From Branchiostoma floridae (taxonomy: Eukaryota > Chordata > Leptocardii > Amphioxiformes > Branchiostomatidae), in NCBI RefSeq assembly GCF_000003815.2, contig NC_049987.1, positions 22,311,218 to 22,375,217 on the forward strand: 64,000 nucleotides of DNA. Reading direction: 5' to 3'. Below the pieces are notes generated by a model. That model was not told the origin of the DNA and searched no databases. It saw only the letters and a list, made by a program, of their open reading frames with translations. Below are positions 1-11,929 of this stretch, one piece after another. Within the stretch, counting starts at the first letter, position 1, and each line of letters starts with the position of its first letter. The translations under genes and the position numbers were made by a program.

Positions 1-184
1 CTGCGTCTTCTGTGTAAGATACCGGCGCATGTAGCTGTATTAAAGCTGATAGGAACGCAAAGCCGCCGTAAAATGGAGTTCGGGCTTCCACTTCTGAGGT
101 AATCCCGGGGCGGACAAGGCCGTAACCTGAGGAATAGGATAGTCTCAGGGTCAATGAGCGGCGCGTCTAGAGAGAATACTGTAA

Positions 185-385
185 ATGCAAAAAACTGTCG
201 CGGTGGTTTAATGTTCGCGGTTTTCGTTGTGGCCCCTTCACCGTTAACTTAAAACCACCGCGAACATTTTCCATGGTAGTAGGAGACTACAGTGCATGGT
301 GCTACCATGAACTTAAAACCACCGCAAAAAGTACTTTTCCGCTACCGCGAAATTGAATCCCCGCGAACTTAAATACATGTACAGT
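185..385. repeat. CCGCGAACTTAAA-type inverted motif cluster
   Basis: The motif ACCACCGCGAAC or its reverse complement recurs: GCGGTGGTTTAATGTTCGCGG near 190-215 in one orientation, and ACCACCGCGAACA, ACCACCGCAAA and CCCGCGAACTTAAA between about 250 and 372 in the other. The opposed orientations would allow a foldback structure. It looks like a worn short inverted-repeat element. No coding capacity. Confidence 0.45.
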
Positions 386-404
386 ACTTTTTTCTGCATA
401 CGTG

Positions 405-665
405 CACTGGTGCACACATTGGAAATTACCTGCACCGGACAAGTTTTACCTGCACCACTCTAAATTTAGGAAGTATGGATCATACTAAAATTGCTCAGGA
501 ACCATTCTATTTTTCGTCTATACTTATACTTATCATAGGACATTTATGTGTAAAACCAAGTACATAGACCAGTGCAGGCTAGATGCAGGTAGACACCAGA
601 AATACCTGCACAGTTCGAATTTTACTTGCACTAACCTGCATATGCAGGTGGTATTTCGAGCCCTG
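405..665. repeat. ACCTGCA heptamer cluster, both orientations
   Basis: The heptamer ACCTGCA occurs four times in direct orientation and at least twice as TGCAGGT within about 260 bp, often followed by CC or AC. The outer copies face each other, as in a degraded foldback element with repeated subterminal motifs. No ORF is associated with it. Confidence 0.5.
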
Positions 666-979
666 TGTATGATTCCCGCATAGGGCAGGCTGCACTTTGT
701 TATCAGCGTTCACGATCAACAGACGTACTTTATAATTTAAGGCAGGGGGCTGTAAATATTAGATATATATGATGGCATATTCTTGCCCTAGGTGTAATTG
801 TGAGGTAATAATAAGTGATGGAAACAGCGGGCACCTCGTGGTGAAAGCAGCGGGGTGCTGTATTCCGTGATGAATGGGTTTATGAATCCGAGTTTGTTGA
901 CTTCGAATCCTTTGCTAAACGCCGTAAAAATGAAACACCCAATTTTGCTATGATTAATGCGTGGGCAGGGCCGGTTGTT

Positions 980-3330
980 TTAAACTGTTGGAAAGTTTTG
1001 AGAGTGAGATAAAAGTAATAGTTACCAAGATAGATAAGTAATAAAAGTATACGTAGAATGAAATTATGTAATTCTCTCCTGTTAGAACCATCGTATAAAC
1101 TACTGCAGTGAAAATGACAATGTCTCCTACTGCTTTTAAAGCACAGAATTGAAAATTCACTATGAACATTTTATCGTATATTGTCCTAGACCCGCACATA
1201 GAAACCATCAGTTACCAACTTGAAGATAGATAAGTAATAAAAGTACACTTTGAAAAAAGTATAATTCTCTACTGGTAGAGCCATCGTATGAACAACTGCA
1301 GAAAAAAATGGCAATGTCTCACACTGTTTTTAAGGCACAAAATTGAAAATTCATATAAACATTTTGTCTTGATATCGTATATAGCCCTAGACCCGCACAT
1401 AGGAACCATCAGTTACCAACTTGAAGATAGATAAGTAATAAAAGTTCACGTTAAAAACAATATATAATTCTCTACTGGTAGAGCCATCGTATGAACAACT
1501 GCAGTGAAAATGCAGTGGCAATGTCTCTTACTGCTTTTAAAGCACAGAATTGAAAACTCGCTATGAACATTTTGTCTTGATATCGTATATTGACCTAAAA
1601 CCGCACATAGGAACTATCAGTTACCAACTTAAAGATAAGTAATAAAAGTACACGTTAAACAAACATATAATTCTCTCCTGGTAGAACCCTCGTATGAACA
1701 ACTGCAGACAAAATGACAATGTCTCCCACTGCTTTTAAGGCACAGAATTGAAAATTCATATGAACATTTCGTCTTGATATCCTATATTGCCCTAGACCCG
1801 CACATAGGAACCATCTAAAATCTCCTGTACCACTGTGATCAACACAGTTTTGTGTGTGAGATAAAGTAACAGTTACCAAGATAGATAAGTAATAAAAGTA
1901 CACCTTGAAAAAATTATGTAATTCTCTCTGGTAGAACCCCCGCATGAACAACTGTAGACAAAATGACAATGTCTCCTACTGCTTTCAAAGCACAGAATTG
2001 AAAATTCGCTATGAACATTTTGTCTTGATATCGTATAAAGCCCTAGACCCGCACATAGGAACCATCAGTTACCAACTTGATGATAGATAAGTAATAAAAG
2101 TACACTTTGAAAAAAATATGATTCTGTACTTCTACTGGTAGAGCCATCGTGTAAACAACTGCAGACAAATCACAATGTCTCCCACTACTTTTAATTTAAA
2201 GCACAGAATTGAAATTCGCTATTAACATTTCGTCTTGATGTCCTATATTATTGCCCTAGACCTCTACCTATAAACCATCTAAAATCTCCTGTACCACTGT
2301 GATCAACACAGTTTTGTGTGTGAGATAAAAGTAAAAGTTACCGAGATAGATAAGTAATAAAAGTACACGCTGAAAACAAATTATATAATTCTCTCCTGGT
2401 AGAACCATCGTATAAACTACTGCAGTGAAGATGACAATGTCTCCTACTGCTTTTAAAGCACAGAATTGAAAATTCGCTATGAACATTTTGTCTTGATATC
2501 GTATAAAGCCCTAGACCCGCACATAGGAACCATCAGTTACCAACTAAATGATAGATAAGTAATAAAAGTACACGTTGAAAAAATATAATTCTCTCCTGGT
2601 AGAACCTTCGTATAAACTACTGCAGTGAAGATGACAATGTCTCCTACTGCTTTTAAAGCACAGAATTGAAAATTCGCTATGAACATTTTGTCTTGGTATC
2701 GTATAAAGCCCTAGACCCGCACATAGGAACCATCAGTTACCAACTAAATGATAGATAAGTAATAAAAGTACACGTTGAAAAAATATAATTCTCTCCTGGT
2801 AGAACCTTCGTATAAACTACTGCAGTGAAGATGACAATGTCTCCTACTGCTTTTAAAGCACAGAATTGAAAATTCGCTATGAACATTTTGTCTTGATATC
2901 GTATATTGCCGCACATAGGAACCATCAGTTACCAATTTCAAGATAGATAAGTAAAAGTACACGTTGAAAAAAATATAATTCTCTACGTCTACTGGTAGAG
3001 CCATCGATAAACTGCAAACAAGTCACAACGTCTCCCGCCGCTTTTAAGTCACAGAATTGAAACTTCACCATGAAAATTTCGTCTTGATATCCCATATCGC
3101 CCTAGAACCGCATATAGGAACGTTTCGAACCATCAGTAATAATTACCAAGATCTCTAATTTTTTTCCTAGTAATACCATCGTATGAACAACTGCAGACAA
3201 AATGGCAATGTCTCCCACTGCTTTTAACTTAAGGCACAAAATTGAAAATTTATATGAACATTTCGTCTTGATATCCTATATTGCCCTGGAACCCTACCTT
3301 GGAACCATCTAAAACCTCCTCTTCCACCGT
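980..3330. repeat. ~200-bp tandem satellite, about 11 units
   Basis: The landmark CGCACATAGGAACCATC recurs near 1195, 1397, 1604, 1802, 2053, 2521, 2721, 2912 and 3112. Each is followed by a block containing AGATAGATAAGTAATAAAAGT and by a block containing GACAATGTCTCCTACTGC. The basic period is close to 200 bp. Some units are ~50 bp longer and carry an extra segment with CCACTGTGATCAACACAG. Two adjacent units (about 2521-2900) are nearly identical, so homogenisation was recent. Repetitive minus-strand reading frames here are repeats, not genes. Confidence 0.9.
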
Positions 3331-3339
3331 GATCAAGAA

Positions 3340-4860
3340 AGGTTAGCAGAGAGGGATGGCTCGATTCATGATGTCAAGCCGGGAATGCGGCAATTTGCGA
3401 TGAGCCGCGGTGGGGTCATTACGTGCGTTTTCTTCGTCGTCGATTAGTAACAATTTGTCTCTCCACTGGCGGTGCATTACGGAAAGTGACATTACTGCAT
3501 CACTAATCGACAATACGTGGGGGACCTACTGGAGGGGGTCCTGTTGCAAATTGCAAATATGGAGATGGATAGGGAACAAACAGCAACTGTTCTTCTGTGT
3601 CGTAAAATGTGTATGAGAGGTGTAGAAAGTTGAACGTGATTTGTGTTTTTCATACTGGATGCTTTGTTTATTGCCAATCTGATCATCAGCGGTAGACAAA
3701 GTAAGATGGCATCATGCAAACGACAATCTTTACTGAGCAGTTCCCCAGAGTGCTCCTTGCTTTTATCCCAATCGTCTGAGATTACCATCAATTTTGTTGC
3801 AGTATTTTGGAAACTATTCTTATAATAGAAAACTGTTATTAACTCCACCAGCCTCTAAACCTGTGTAGCGTCGCTATTTTTAGCAAAGGTCGGACGATTA
3901 TTCTGCCCTGTTAAGGACACAACCATCTGCAGTGGGCCACCAAGGGCGACCATTACCGAAAGCTTCTTCTTCTTCTCCAATTAGTACCAAATTTGGGCGT
4001 AAACGGGCCCGTCTGGGGGAGTGATATTAATGCTGCACTGATTGGTAATGAGTGGCGCATCTGGTAGATGATGTCCCGTTGCCAGCAGAAGGGACCTCCT
4101 GGGAACAGGCAGCATTTGGTTATCAACGTTCGCGACGTGAGAGTACATTGAGAGGAGGTTAAGTAAGTTGAAAACAATCACCACACTTCAAATGAGTAAG
4201 TCAAAGTGTAAACCGTTTCCAAAACCATATCCAGTTGCTTGAGTAACTACTTTTTGGTGTATCTTAATGCAGAAGTACTGGCAGCATTTTGTTATCAACG
4301 TTCGCTACGTGAGAGTACATTGAGAGGAGGTTAAGTCGAAAACAATCACCACACTTCAAGTAAGTAAGTCAAAGTGTAAACCTTAATGCAGAAGAACTGG
4401 CAGCATTTTATTACCAACGTTCAGGAGGTGAGAGTACATTGGGAAGAGGTTAACGTAAAAACAATCACCACACTTCAAGTGAGTAAGTGAAAGTATAGAC
4501 GTTAAAGCAGAATTAAGTTGCTTTGGCATACTCGACACAGATCATCAAACAATGATACCCTGTATTGCCGTGAGTACGTGGAGGAAGCGATTGGCAATGT
4601 GCCACTGAGGACCCTTATTACGTTCATTTTCTCCTCCCTCTATTGGTAACAAATTTACTCTAGTGACAACCTGTGCAGACCAAGTACGTCATTGCCTCAC
4701 TAATTGAACACAATCTGTCCGGCTGGAGACTAAATGGAGGGGGCTATCGAGATTCCGTCTGCAGGACATTTTTCTTGTAGCACCCCTTTGTGAACCGCGC
4801 GAATTTGTACGCACTTGCCTTTGTATTAGCAGCTTATGATGTAACTTTATAACGATTTGC
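3340..4860. repeat. Three degenerate ~600-bp repeat copies
   Basis: Similar blocks lie at about 3390-3560, 3930-4110 and 4590-4790. Each has a purine-rich start, a TTAGTAACAAATTT or TTAGTACCAAATTT-like segment, then a CATTACTGCATCACTAATCG-like segment and a GGAGGGGG-like end. The spacing of ~560-650 bp suggests an old tandem duplication or three insertions of one element. No protein is recognised. Confidence 0.5.
4105..4510. repeat. ~120-170-bp tandem repeat, 3 copies
   Basis: The segment beginning GCAGCATTTTGTTATCAACG and continuing through GTGAGAGTACATTGAGAGG and CAATCACCACACTTCAA occurs at about 4110, 4279 and 4399. The first copy is separated from the second by a segment carrying a dispersed motif (TATCCAGTTGCTTGAGTAAC, near 4229). 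Confidence 0.7.
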
Positions 4861-5077
4861 CATATCCAAAGCATGGATAACTAGAGAGCGCGGTATGACA
4901 GCTCATATTGGTAGGAAAACTATGAGTCAGTTGAGGTTTTGTAACCTGCCACACAATGAAGTAGTTTCCAAAACCTTAGCAAAAAGTGCCCCTGCAGAGC
5001 AACCTACTAGGGGCCCAAACCTATGCCAATATATTTTACCTCAAAAGCTATCTGCCATAACAAATCATGGCCACATG

Positions 5078-5078
<1 letters not shown>

Positions 5079-5137
<59 letters not shown>

Positions 5138-5142
5138 ATACA

Positions 5143-5210
<68 letters not shown>

Positions 5211-5241
5211 CACACACACACACACACACACAGACAGAAAG
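5079..5241. repeat. (CA)n-(TA)n compound microsatellite
   Basis: This is a long alternating CA tract interrupted by a pure TA tract at about 5180-5206. Reading frames of His-Thr or Cys-Val repeats across it are artefacts. Alternating purine-pyrimidine tracts of this length can adopt Z-form or cruciform DNA. Confidence 0.97.
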
Positions 5242-5387
5242 ACAGACACGTAGACACACTTCAAAACAATACGTCCATTTTTCACAGCAGTCACAATCCC
5301 ATAAACAGCTCATGGTTACTGATTCAGCACTCTCAGCTGCACCCTTCCTGGCATGGTGTTGTGTTGCCATCTCTCCTTGAAGATTAG

Positions 5388-5659
5388 ATTAAGTCCGCCC
5401 TGCAGAATTGATCGCGGCAGGATTAGATGCCGCGGTTTTTATTGATCCACAGGAGACAGATCATCGCCGCCGAGTCAGCACCTTTAATCAGGTCCTTAAA
5501 TGGGGTCGTCACCTAATTTGGAAACATAAGCGGCAATAATCAGCTTTGCTTTGACAAAATGGCGGCGATCAATGGCAAATGGATTTACCCTCCCCACTAT
5601 TGGCTCATTAACACACCCTGTACTTTTTGATAACACTGTTACTCCGTCTCCATTTGCAG
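5388..5659 (+). other. Low-repeat flank upstream of first Ig exon
   Basis: This is comparatively unique, CpG-containing sequence directly before the exon at 5660, ending in a pyrimidine-rich tract and CAG acceptor (5657-5659). Unlike most intronic DNA here it shows no tandem structure, so it could hold conserved regulatory sequence. Nothing more specific can be read from it. Confidence 0.3.
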
Positions 5660-5959
5660 TGCCACCGCCTGAGCCACCCAGGATTACGGGGAATTCCAAC
5701 CCTCATCGCGTTGGGGAGGGGGCTGTGCTAACATGCCGCTCGGAGGGAGGCAGCCCCCTCCCCCGCCTGTCCTGGTACAACGGTTCGGTGCAGTATAACC
5801 AGTCGGACACGGAGACCTCGGGGAACGGGGTGGAGGTGAATTACCTGGTGCCGAGGCTGACGAAGTGGCACAACGGGGCAAACCTCAGCTGCAGGGCGGA
5901 CCAGCACTTCCCGGGAACCGTCCAACCTCAGGTCGTCTGGACCGTCCTGGACGTGCAAT
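5660..5959 (+). CDS. Ig exon 1: C2-type Ig domain, nephrin-like
   Basis: This 300-bp exon is bounded by a CAG acceptor and a GTAAGT donor and is phase 1 at both ends. It encodes one Ig domain of a cell-surface adhesion protein. Numbering from its first (partial) codon, it starts PPPEPPRITG, has the first cysteine at C26 (VLTCRS), the core tryptophan at W39 (LSWYNG) and the second cysteine at C78 (LSCRAD), and ends VLDVQ. N-glycosylation sequons lie at N41 (NGS), N47 (NQS) and N75 (NLS). The PPEPPxITG opening and the NGANLSC motif resemble the CD80-like C2-set domains of nephrin/Kirrel proteins; that is a family-level inference. The 5' part of the gene, including any signal peptide, lies outside the window. 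The open frame continues into intron sequence on both sides, but only the part between the splice sites looks like protein. Confidence 0.9.
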
Positions 5960-6734
5960 GTAAGTACAAACAAACCATCTTACTAGTACTTAGACACGTC
6001 GGGCTTCAAGTCTTCTCCACTCAGGGATATTTCGGCTTCCATATTCTTCAGGCTAACCCCCAGTTAGTCGAGGTTCCTTTGTCTTCAAGTTAGTTTTTGA
6101 CTTCCCCTTAACTTTGTTAGGTTGCTAGTGCAGCGCTGTTTTAGCTTGTTCTTCCACAGGCATTTAACGGTAATGCTTAACTCAACTCTCTGTGATGGTG
6201 GTGCTACGGGATTTTGTCTCACTCCTTTGACACTCTTTCTCATTTGTAATCCTATCTCTGTATGTTATGTTATGGTGTCCTTCCACCAAGTATGGATGAA
6301 CGGACGAAGGAAAGAGTCTGAAATGAGTGAATGATCGATTTATCGACATTCGCTGAATTTATCTCATTATCAAACGGGTCGATTCAATTATAATGTTTTG
6401 TTCTTAAACCAATTTGTTCTGCTGTCAATCTTGATGATGTGGCTCCTTGGCTTGGGTTCCTTGACGTTGATACTAAGACATTCAGGAGGAAGTCACTTCC
6501 TGAAGTTTAGCATTGGGTGTAATCTATGCGCCTTCAAGGCGCCTTTTCCTGATAATGTGATAATGGTATATTTCGTCCTAAAGCCAGCAAACTTCTGGTC
6601 CAAAATGAGTTCCCATTAAGTATCCTTTTTATTTATCTATCTATCTATGCATATTCAGGGTGGTCCTTTTAGTTTTAACTTAGTAACTGATTCAATAAGA
6701 GGCTCTCAGATTTTCATTTTCCCTTTCTATCTGC

Positions 6735-6990
6735 CTAATAGGGCCTTCACATGCTTTAGAATGCAGTTTAAATGGTTAGAATACACTTTAAATGCCGTTT
6801 GATATTTCTTCACCTCAAAAACATTCGGGAGGGCCACGAGAATAGGACGCACAAATATCTGGAATGCAGTGATAATTTGTAGCATACACTCCGAATTCAA
6901 AAGAATATACATGTTGTACAGTGTTGTACAAGTTGTACAATGAATTTTATATAGAGGATGTCTGGCTCATTCCTATACTAGTTTAAAAGG
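6735..6990. mobile_element. Degraded foldback-element copy
   Basis: The stretch shares a series of segments with 53075-53519: AGGGCCTTCACA near the left end, then a TTTAATATTTCTTCACCTC-like block, GGCCACGAGAATA, GCACAAATAT and GAATGCAGTGA. It appears to be an older, partly deleted member of that non-autonomous TIR family. The right end is unclear. Confidence 0.45.
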
Positions 6991-6999
6991 GCCTTATCG

Positions 7000-7630
7000 G
7001 ATGGACATTGGTACGACGCGCGTGCCCTACAGCAGAAGGCATCTTCTCACAGTGGTTTCACAGATCCACAAATGACAGGTTAAGCTACAGGCGTCAAGAA
7101 CAAAACCCTCCCCTGTCGACACGGAATGTCCAACGTGACAGTGAGATGTACACGGGATTTGTAACCTGATCCTAGGGTTCACAGGTGTGAACTGATACCG
7201 GTGTGAGTGTGACAGATGAAACTCGATACATATCAGCCGTAAGCCCATACTTTCATGTTCAACAACTTACATAATCTCTCTATAAAGTTTTAGTCCGGCT
7301 GTAACTCGCCCGGAATGCGCTTGGCGCCGGTTCAGAGATTTTCTCAGATCACAGAAGCTTTCTTCGACCGCCCGTAGGCGATATCGATGAGGGTGGCGGC
7401 TGGAAGGGCATCGACCTGTGAGCTGCGGCATGAAGGGGTTTAGTGTCTGCCCGGGGGCGGGAAGGTTGTCAGGAGGACGGCCATGTGGAACAAAGTCTTG
7501 TAGATCCCACTGCCCGATCACTGGTGGGTGAAGGGGGGTTACGTACATGTAGATCCCAATATGCGCGATGATTGACGTCTGGGGATGTCATGGTACTGGG
7601 ATTATCATATATAGAGTAGGCGGGCAGGGC
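7000..7630. other. Intronic sequence without a recognised feature
   Basis: Mixed-composition sequence lies between an element fragment and the first of two related repeats. Short open frames on the minus strand (7027-7248 and 7267-7548) show no recognisable motif or splice-bounded structure and are treated as chance. Confidence 0.4.
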
Positions 7631-7639
7631 ATCATCTGA

Positions 7640-8880
7640 GGTCTCTTTCTGAAGTTCGCCTTTGTCTTGAGGAATATTTATCATGTGGCGCTGCGGAAAA
7701 ATCCTACATAAAGCAGAAAAGTGCGGGCAAAATCGATATATATGTAGACAAACGCGGCTGTATGTCAGGCGCAGGGACATTGCTTCGGCGATATCTGCGT
7801 CAACTCGTTCAAGAAGGCGAGTTTCACGTGATATACTGTGCCTCCACATAAAGGCACGGAGCAGTTTCTATCGATATGCAGTAGATCTGGCTAGGAGTAT
7901 AACTCTCACAGGACAAGAAGGACCGACAGTTTTAAGAACTTCAAGTTCACGATACGATGATCTGAAGCAGTAGAGGGTCTCTTTTTCAAGACAACATGTG
8001 CCCCGCCTTTTCAATAATTATTCATCAATAATCATTTATCATATGACGTTACGAAAATGCCGCTTATGTTTTACCAGATCGATGTATATTATGTAAACAT
8101 ATGCGACTAAAGATAGTTCATAGGGCCAAACGTTAACATCTCCTTTTCACTATAGGCTGCGACAACTTATGACCGCATTGTACGATGACCTTTGACGTTT
8201 ATGACCACGGCTTTATGTACTTAAACTATTGCGTCCGATTTTTTTTACGTGTGACGTATGGCGTTGTTACCGCCATAAAAATTTCGATGTATGTGGCCAG
8301 GGCCTGAGAAACAAATTGTGTGACGTTTTGTCTGTTTCATTACCTTTTACATCATGTTCCCATTATGACATCAAAGGTGACACAGAAATCCAATTTGGTT
8401 GCTCAGCGATCACCGTTTCGGGGAAAGGGGCCTCAGCTAGCTAGTGACCTCTCATTGAACACCATGAGATATCTGTGCGAGTGAGAGCGCTGGTGGAAAC
8501 TGGATCCTGTGACCTTTCTTTATGTGAGCGTGTGTAAAGGGTATTCTTGTGTGCGACACCATGATGACCCAGTGCGCTCAGGCTGCAGATGACCTGCATC
8601 CGGTTAGCCGTTCAAATCTCGAGAGGTCCGGACGAACAAACAGTCTTAACAACATGGACTCCACATTGAGTTATGACAACAGTGGAGGTTCTCAATCTTA
8701 CGTTCCTCCTCTCTGTTTCTTCTATCTTGAGAATTATTTATCACGAGGCGCCACGAAAAGACCGCTGGCAGAAAAGTGCTACGGAATCGATATATATGCA
8801 GACTAACGCGGCCGTGGCTGAAGTAAGAGGTCATTGCTTCCGCGACACTTGGTTGAACTCGCTGAGGGGGAGAAGATGTG
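7640..8880. repeat. Two diverged copies of a ~190-bp repeat
   Basis: The blocks at about 7660-7830 and 8725-8880 share an ordered set of segments: ATTTATCA followed by a GGCGC core, GCAGAAAAGTGC, ATCGATATATATG, AGAC(T/A)AACGCGGC, CATTGCTTC and an AACTCG-rich end. They are ~1.07 kb apart with unrelated DNA between. The plus-strand reading frames through them (7683-7973, 8673-8972) overlap the repeats but are not conserved in the same frame, so I do not call a protein. Confidence 0.55.
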
Positions 8881-8989
8881 AGGCTGGTGATAATCTAGAA
8901 CATTCCAGATGCAGAAATTTAGGGCAAAGTCTCCGAGGGCGACATGATAAAGGATTATTGAGACGGTGCTAGCAATATTTCTTAGATAT

Positions 8990-9095
8990 AGCTCAGTCAT
9001 TCATTCATTCACTCACTCACTCATCCACACTCACTCACTCACTCACTCACTCACTCTCTCAATCACTCAGTCATTCGCTCACTCAAGTCAAGACA
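8990..9095. repeat. (TCAC)n-type microsatellite
   Basis: Imperfect tetranucleotide repeats CATT/CACT run from about 8998 to 9085 and grade into TCAAGTCAAGACAAGTCAAG. Low complexity, non-coding. Confidence 0.9.
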
Positions 9096-10340
9096 AGTCA
9101 AGCCACATAGACTCATCACCTATTTTTTTTTGTAGTTTCCATATGTTAGTCTACAAATCTATCGATAACAATTATCAAATTGGCACGTCCCCTCCCTTTC
9201 CCCTCGAAAGATATCTGTGAATGTGTAACAAGCAAATCAGCAGATATGCTGTCACGTCCTGCGATTTAATATCCATGAAATTAAGACTTGTCAGTATGAC
9301 TGTTTGGGGAGCAGTATATTTGCGCTGAGATGGATGTACAGCGCATACGGAATGTAATGAGGCTGAGGGGTGTGCCTGAAGTTTCATCGCCGGGACCTTG
9401 AAATATTAATGAATAGGTAGAGTGTAAGGGTGTTCTTATTACTGTTTGAAGCTTGAGGAAGATGCATTTATACTAATTCCCTATGTATGAATAACCAGTT
9501 TGACTTGAAAGAAAAGTACATTTCTCCCTGTAATCGGTAAGTTGAGTTGATATAGTTGTGAAGTAAGTTTGAAAAACACACTGAACAAAATAGATTTTGG
9601 ATTAGAAGATATAGTCATGGAATAAGATGAAAATCTCTAGCCGTATGCGGTACAGCCCCGGAGAAAGTGAGCTATTTTGAGGTATTGGAAACCGGGAAGA
9701 TAAATAATGTATGTCTGCCCTTTACTACAACATGACAAAGCGCCGAGGATGTGTTAGATTTGTGGATAATGCGTTTCACCGATGTCTGCGATAGCGCCAA
9801 AATAACGTATAGATGCCCTTTAGGGAAACATTACAAACGCGGGGGATAGATCTGTTGGTGTTATATTGCGCGACTGTGTGAAATAGTACAGCACAAAGGA
9901 GAGGGAGGGCCACCCTCCATCAATCTGCCGATGTTCTTTTCTGGGTGGAGTCTCCTCGTTATTGAAAGCAGCCGTCTATACGGGACTACGTCTGTGCTGA
10001 GTGTCTCTATGTTATCCCACCGTAACCTCTCCAAGTAAAAAAAATCGGTGTCTTCGAAGCGTTACAAAAACTGCCATTCAAGGACGTATCTTGCTTCTTT
10101 ATTGCTTTCTCGTACTGCCAACTGCAATCTTTTGAAGGCACACTGAGGTGATAGGCAAGCAGACATAACTGTATGTTTTCAGTCGCCTGTAAGAATCGTA
10201 TCTTAGATAGACTGAAATGGAGGCACCACCATAATAAAGAGGGAAGTAAGGTCGTCTAAAAGATATGCTAGATTACGAAGTCTCAATGCAGAGATTCCAA
10301 CACGATATCTTTCAAGTATGGAACATAACTTTAGCATTAA
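9096..10340. other. Intronic sequence, nothing recognised
   Basis: No tandem array, TIR element, SINE promoter box or coding-like frame was found in this ~1.2-kb stretch on either strand. The composition is ordinary AT-leaning DNA. Confidence 0.4.
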
Positions 10341-10358
10341 CCTTTGCCGACGTCGTCG

Positions 10359-10604
10359 ATGCATCTAGATGAGAGGCTTTATCTGCTCAAACAAAGATTG
10401 GATGATTTAGAGGTGCTGAAACAATGTCTACTGCACACCGGAGGAAGCCTGACTGCAGCAGATAGGCCACACAAGCGCCGCGCTGTGCACAAGACAGATG
10501 GCCTTGCCGAGATGTTGAGCTTCCTCACTAAAAGCAACAACGTGTACATAAGTACGCTCGCCTCCGGGGAGACAGTAATAGACACCACCAGTCAGATCAG
10601 CTAA
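10359..10604 (+). CDS. Unidentified 81-residue ORF with coiled-coil start
   Basis: An ATG at 10359 opens an 81-codon frame ending in TAA at 10602-10604. A stop lies just upstream (10338-10340), so this is the first ATG. The N-terminal third (LDERLYLLKQRLDDLEVLKQ) is a leucine-heptad amphipathic helix with several charged residues. The middle carries a basic patch (HKRRAVHK), and the C-terminus is Ser/Thr-rich and ends TSQIS. Composition is protein-like and base content is more GC-balanced than in the flanks. It sits directly before a tandem array inside the large intron of the Ig gene. No donor or acceptor is obvious at its ends. It could be a small intronic gene, a transposon-derived fragment (for example an ORF1 coiled coil), or chance. 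I do not recognise a family. Confidence 0.3.
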   Translation: MHLDERLYLLKQRLDDLEVLKQCLLHTGGSLTAADRPHKRRAVHKTDGLAEMLSFLTKSNNVYISTLASGETVIDTTSQIS

Positions 10605-11900
10605 TGAATCACTGGAAGTAATGACTGCATGGGTTTACGGAGACCATGTGAGGAAACCCTGTGTTCTACAGCTCCGTATCCTCAGGAGCAGTGACTGGTA
10701 GAGTTCAAGGAGAACTATGGTGTTTTTACTTCGTATCACCTGGAGTATTGACTGTGAGTTCACGGAGACCGTGTTAAAAAAAGCCGGTGTTCTATAGCTC
10801 TGTATCACCACGAGCAGTGGCTGTGAGAGTTCACGGAGAACTGGTATTTTCTAGCTCCGTATCATCAAGAGTATTGACTGTGAGTTCATGGAGACCATGT
10901 GAGAAAAAAACATGAGGTTCCCAACTCCGAATCACCAGGAGCAACTGCTGTGTGAGATCACCGTGACCTTGTGAGAAAGCCCAAAGAAACAACCCTGACG
11001 AAGTTCCAGTTCCGGTTCATCAGGAATAATGACTGCTCGAATTTTCTGAGATCACTTGAGAAAATCCGGTGTTCTCCAGCTCCGGATTACCAGGAGCACT
11101 AACAAGGAGTTCTCCGGATAATCAGGAGTAATGGCTCTATGAGCAAACGAAGACCATGTGAGAATACGAAAACTCGGAGTTCCACAGCTAACCAGGAGTA
11201 ATGACAGCCGGAATACCAGGAGACCAGATGATAAAACCCAGGTATCCACATCCCACCATGAGAAATGACTGCCTGAGTTTACGAAGACAATGTGAGAACA
11301 CCTGATATTCTAAAGCTCCGGATCACCAAGAGCAACGGCTGTGTGAGTTCATGGAAACCGCGTGTGAAAAAAAACTGAGGCTCTTTTTTTCCGGATCACC
11401 GAGAGCAATGACTGTTAACGTTCACGAGCACCGTATGAATCTCACCTGGAGTTAAGACTGCGTAAGTGTTCTGAGACCAGTGTGCCACAGAATACTAGAA
11501 ATAATGACTGCTTGAGTTTTCTGAGACCAATTCTAAAATCTCGTGGATCTACAGTTCAGTAGAAGTAAATGAACTTGAGTTTACGAAGGCCATGTGAGAT
11601 AACCTGGGGTTCCACATGTACGAATCACCAGGAGCTATGACCCAGCAAGTCACTGTGACCGAGAGAGAAACCCTGGTGCTTCTAGCTCCGGATTACTAGA
11701 AATAATGACTGCCTGAGTTTTCTGAGACCATATGAAAAATCTCGTGGATCCACAGCTCAGTAGAAGTAAATGAACTTGAGTTTGTGAGATAAACCCGGGT
11801 TTCCACAATTCCGGATGCTAAAGAGTAATGCCTGCGAGAGTTCGGGGGGATCGCGCTGGAAAACCGGTGTTTCCGCAGCTCTGGCCACGGATTACAGATT
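10605..11900. repeat. Degenerate ~90-bp tandem array
   Basis: About 13 imperfect units built on GGAGACCATGTGAGAAAA, then a GTGTTCTACAGCTCCGGATC-like segment, then ACCAGGAGCAATGACTG and TGTGAGTTCA. Individual units differ by many substitutions and small indels, so the array is old. It begins immediately after the small ORF at 10359-10604. Confidence 0.85.
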
Positions 11901-11929
11901 CTGAGTGGTCAATTCGTCCCGGAGACGCT

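Larger units (their letters stand above)
1..968. other. Non-coding flank at window start
   Basis: No open frame with coding character and no splice-bounded exon is visible. The stretch lies upstream of the first recognised Ig exon and is probably intronic for the Ig gene. It contains two clusters of short inverted motifs that are listed separately (around 185-385 and 405-665). Confidence 0.5.

Noticed and set aside
5007-5387. Several overlapping His-Thr or Cys-Val reading frames
   Set aside because: They are translations of a (CA)n-(TA)n microsatellite, open in many frames on both strands.
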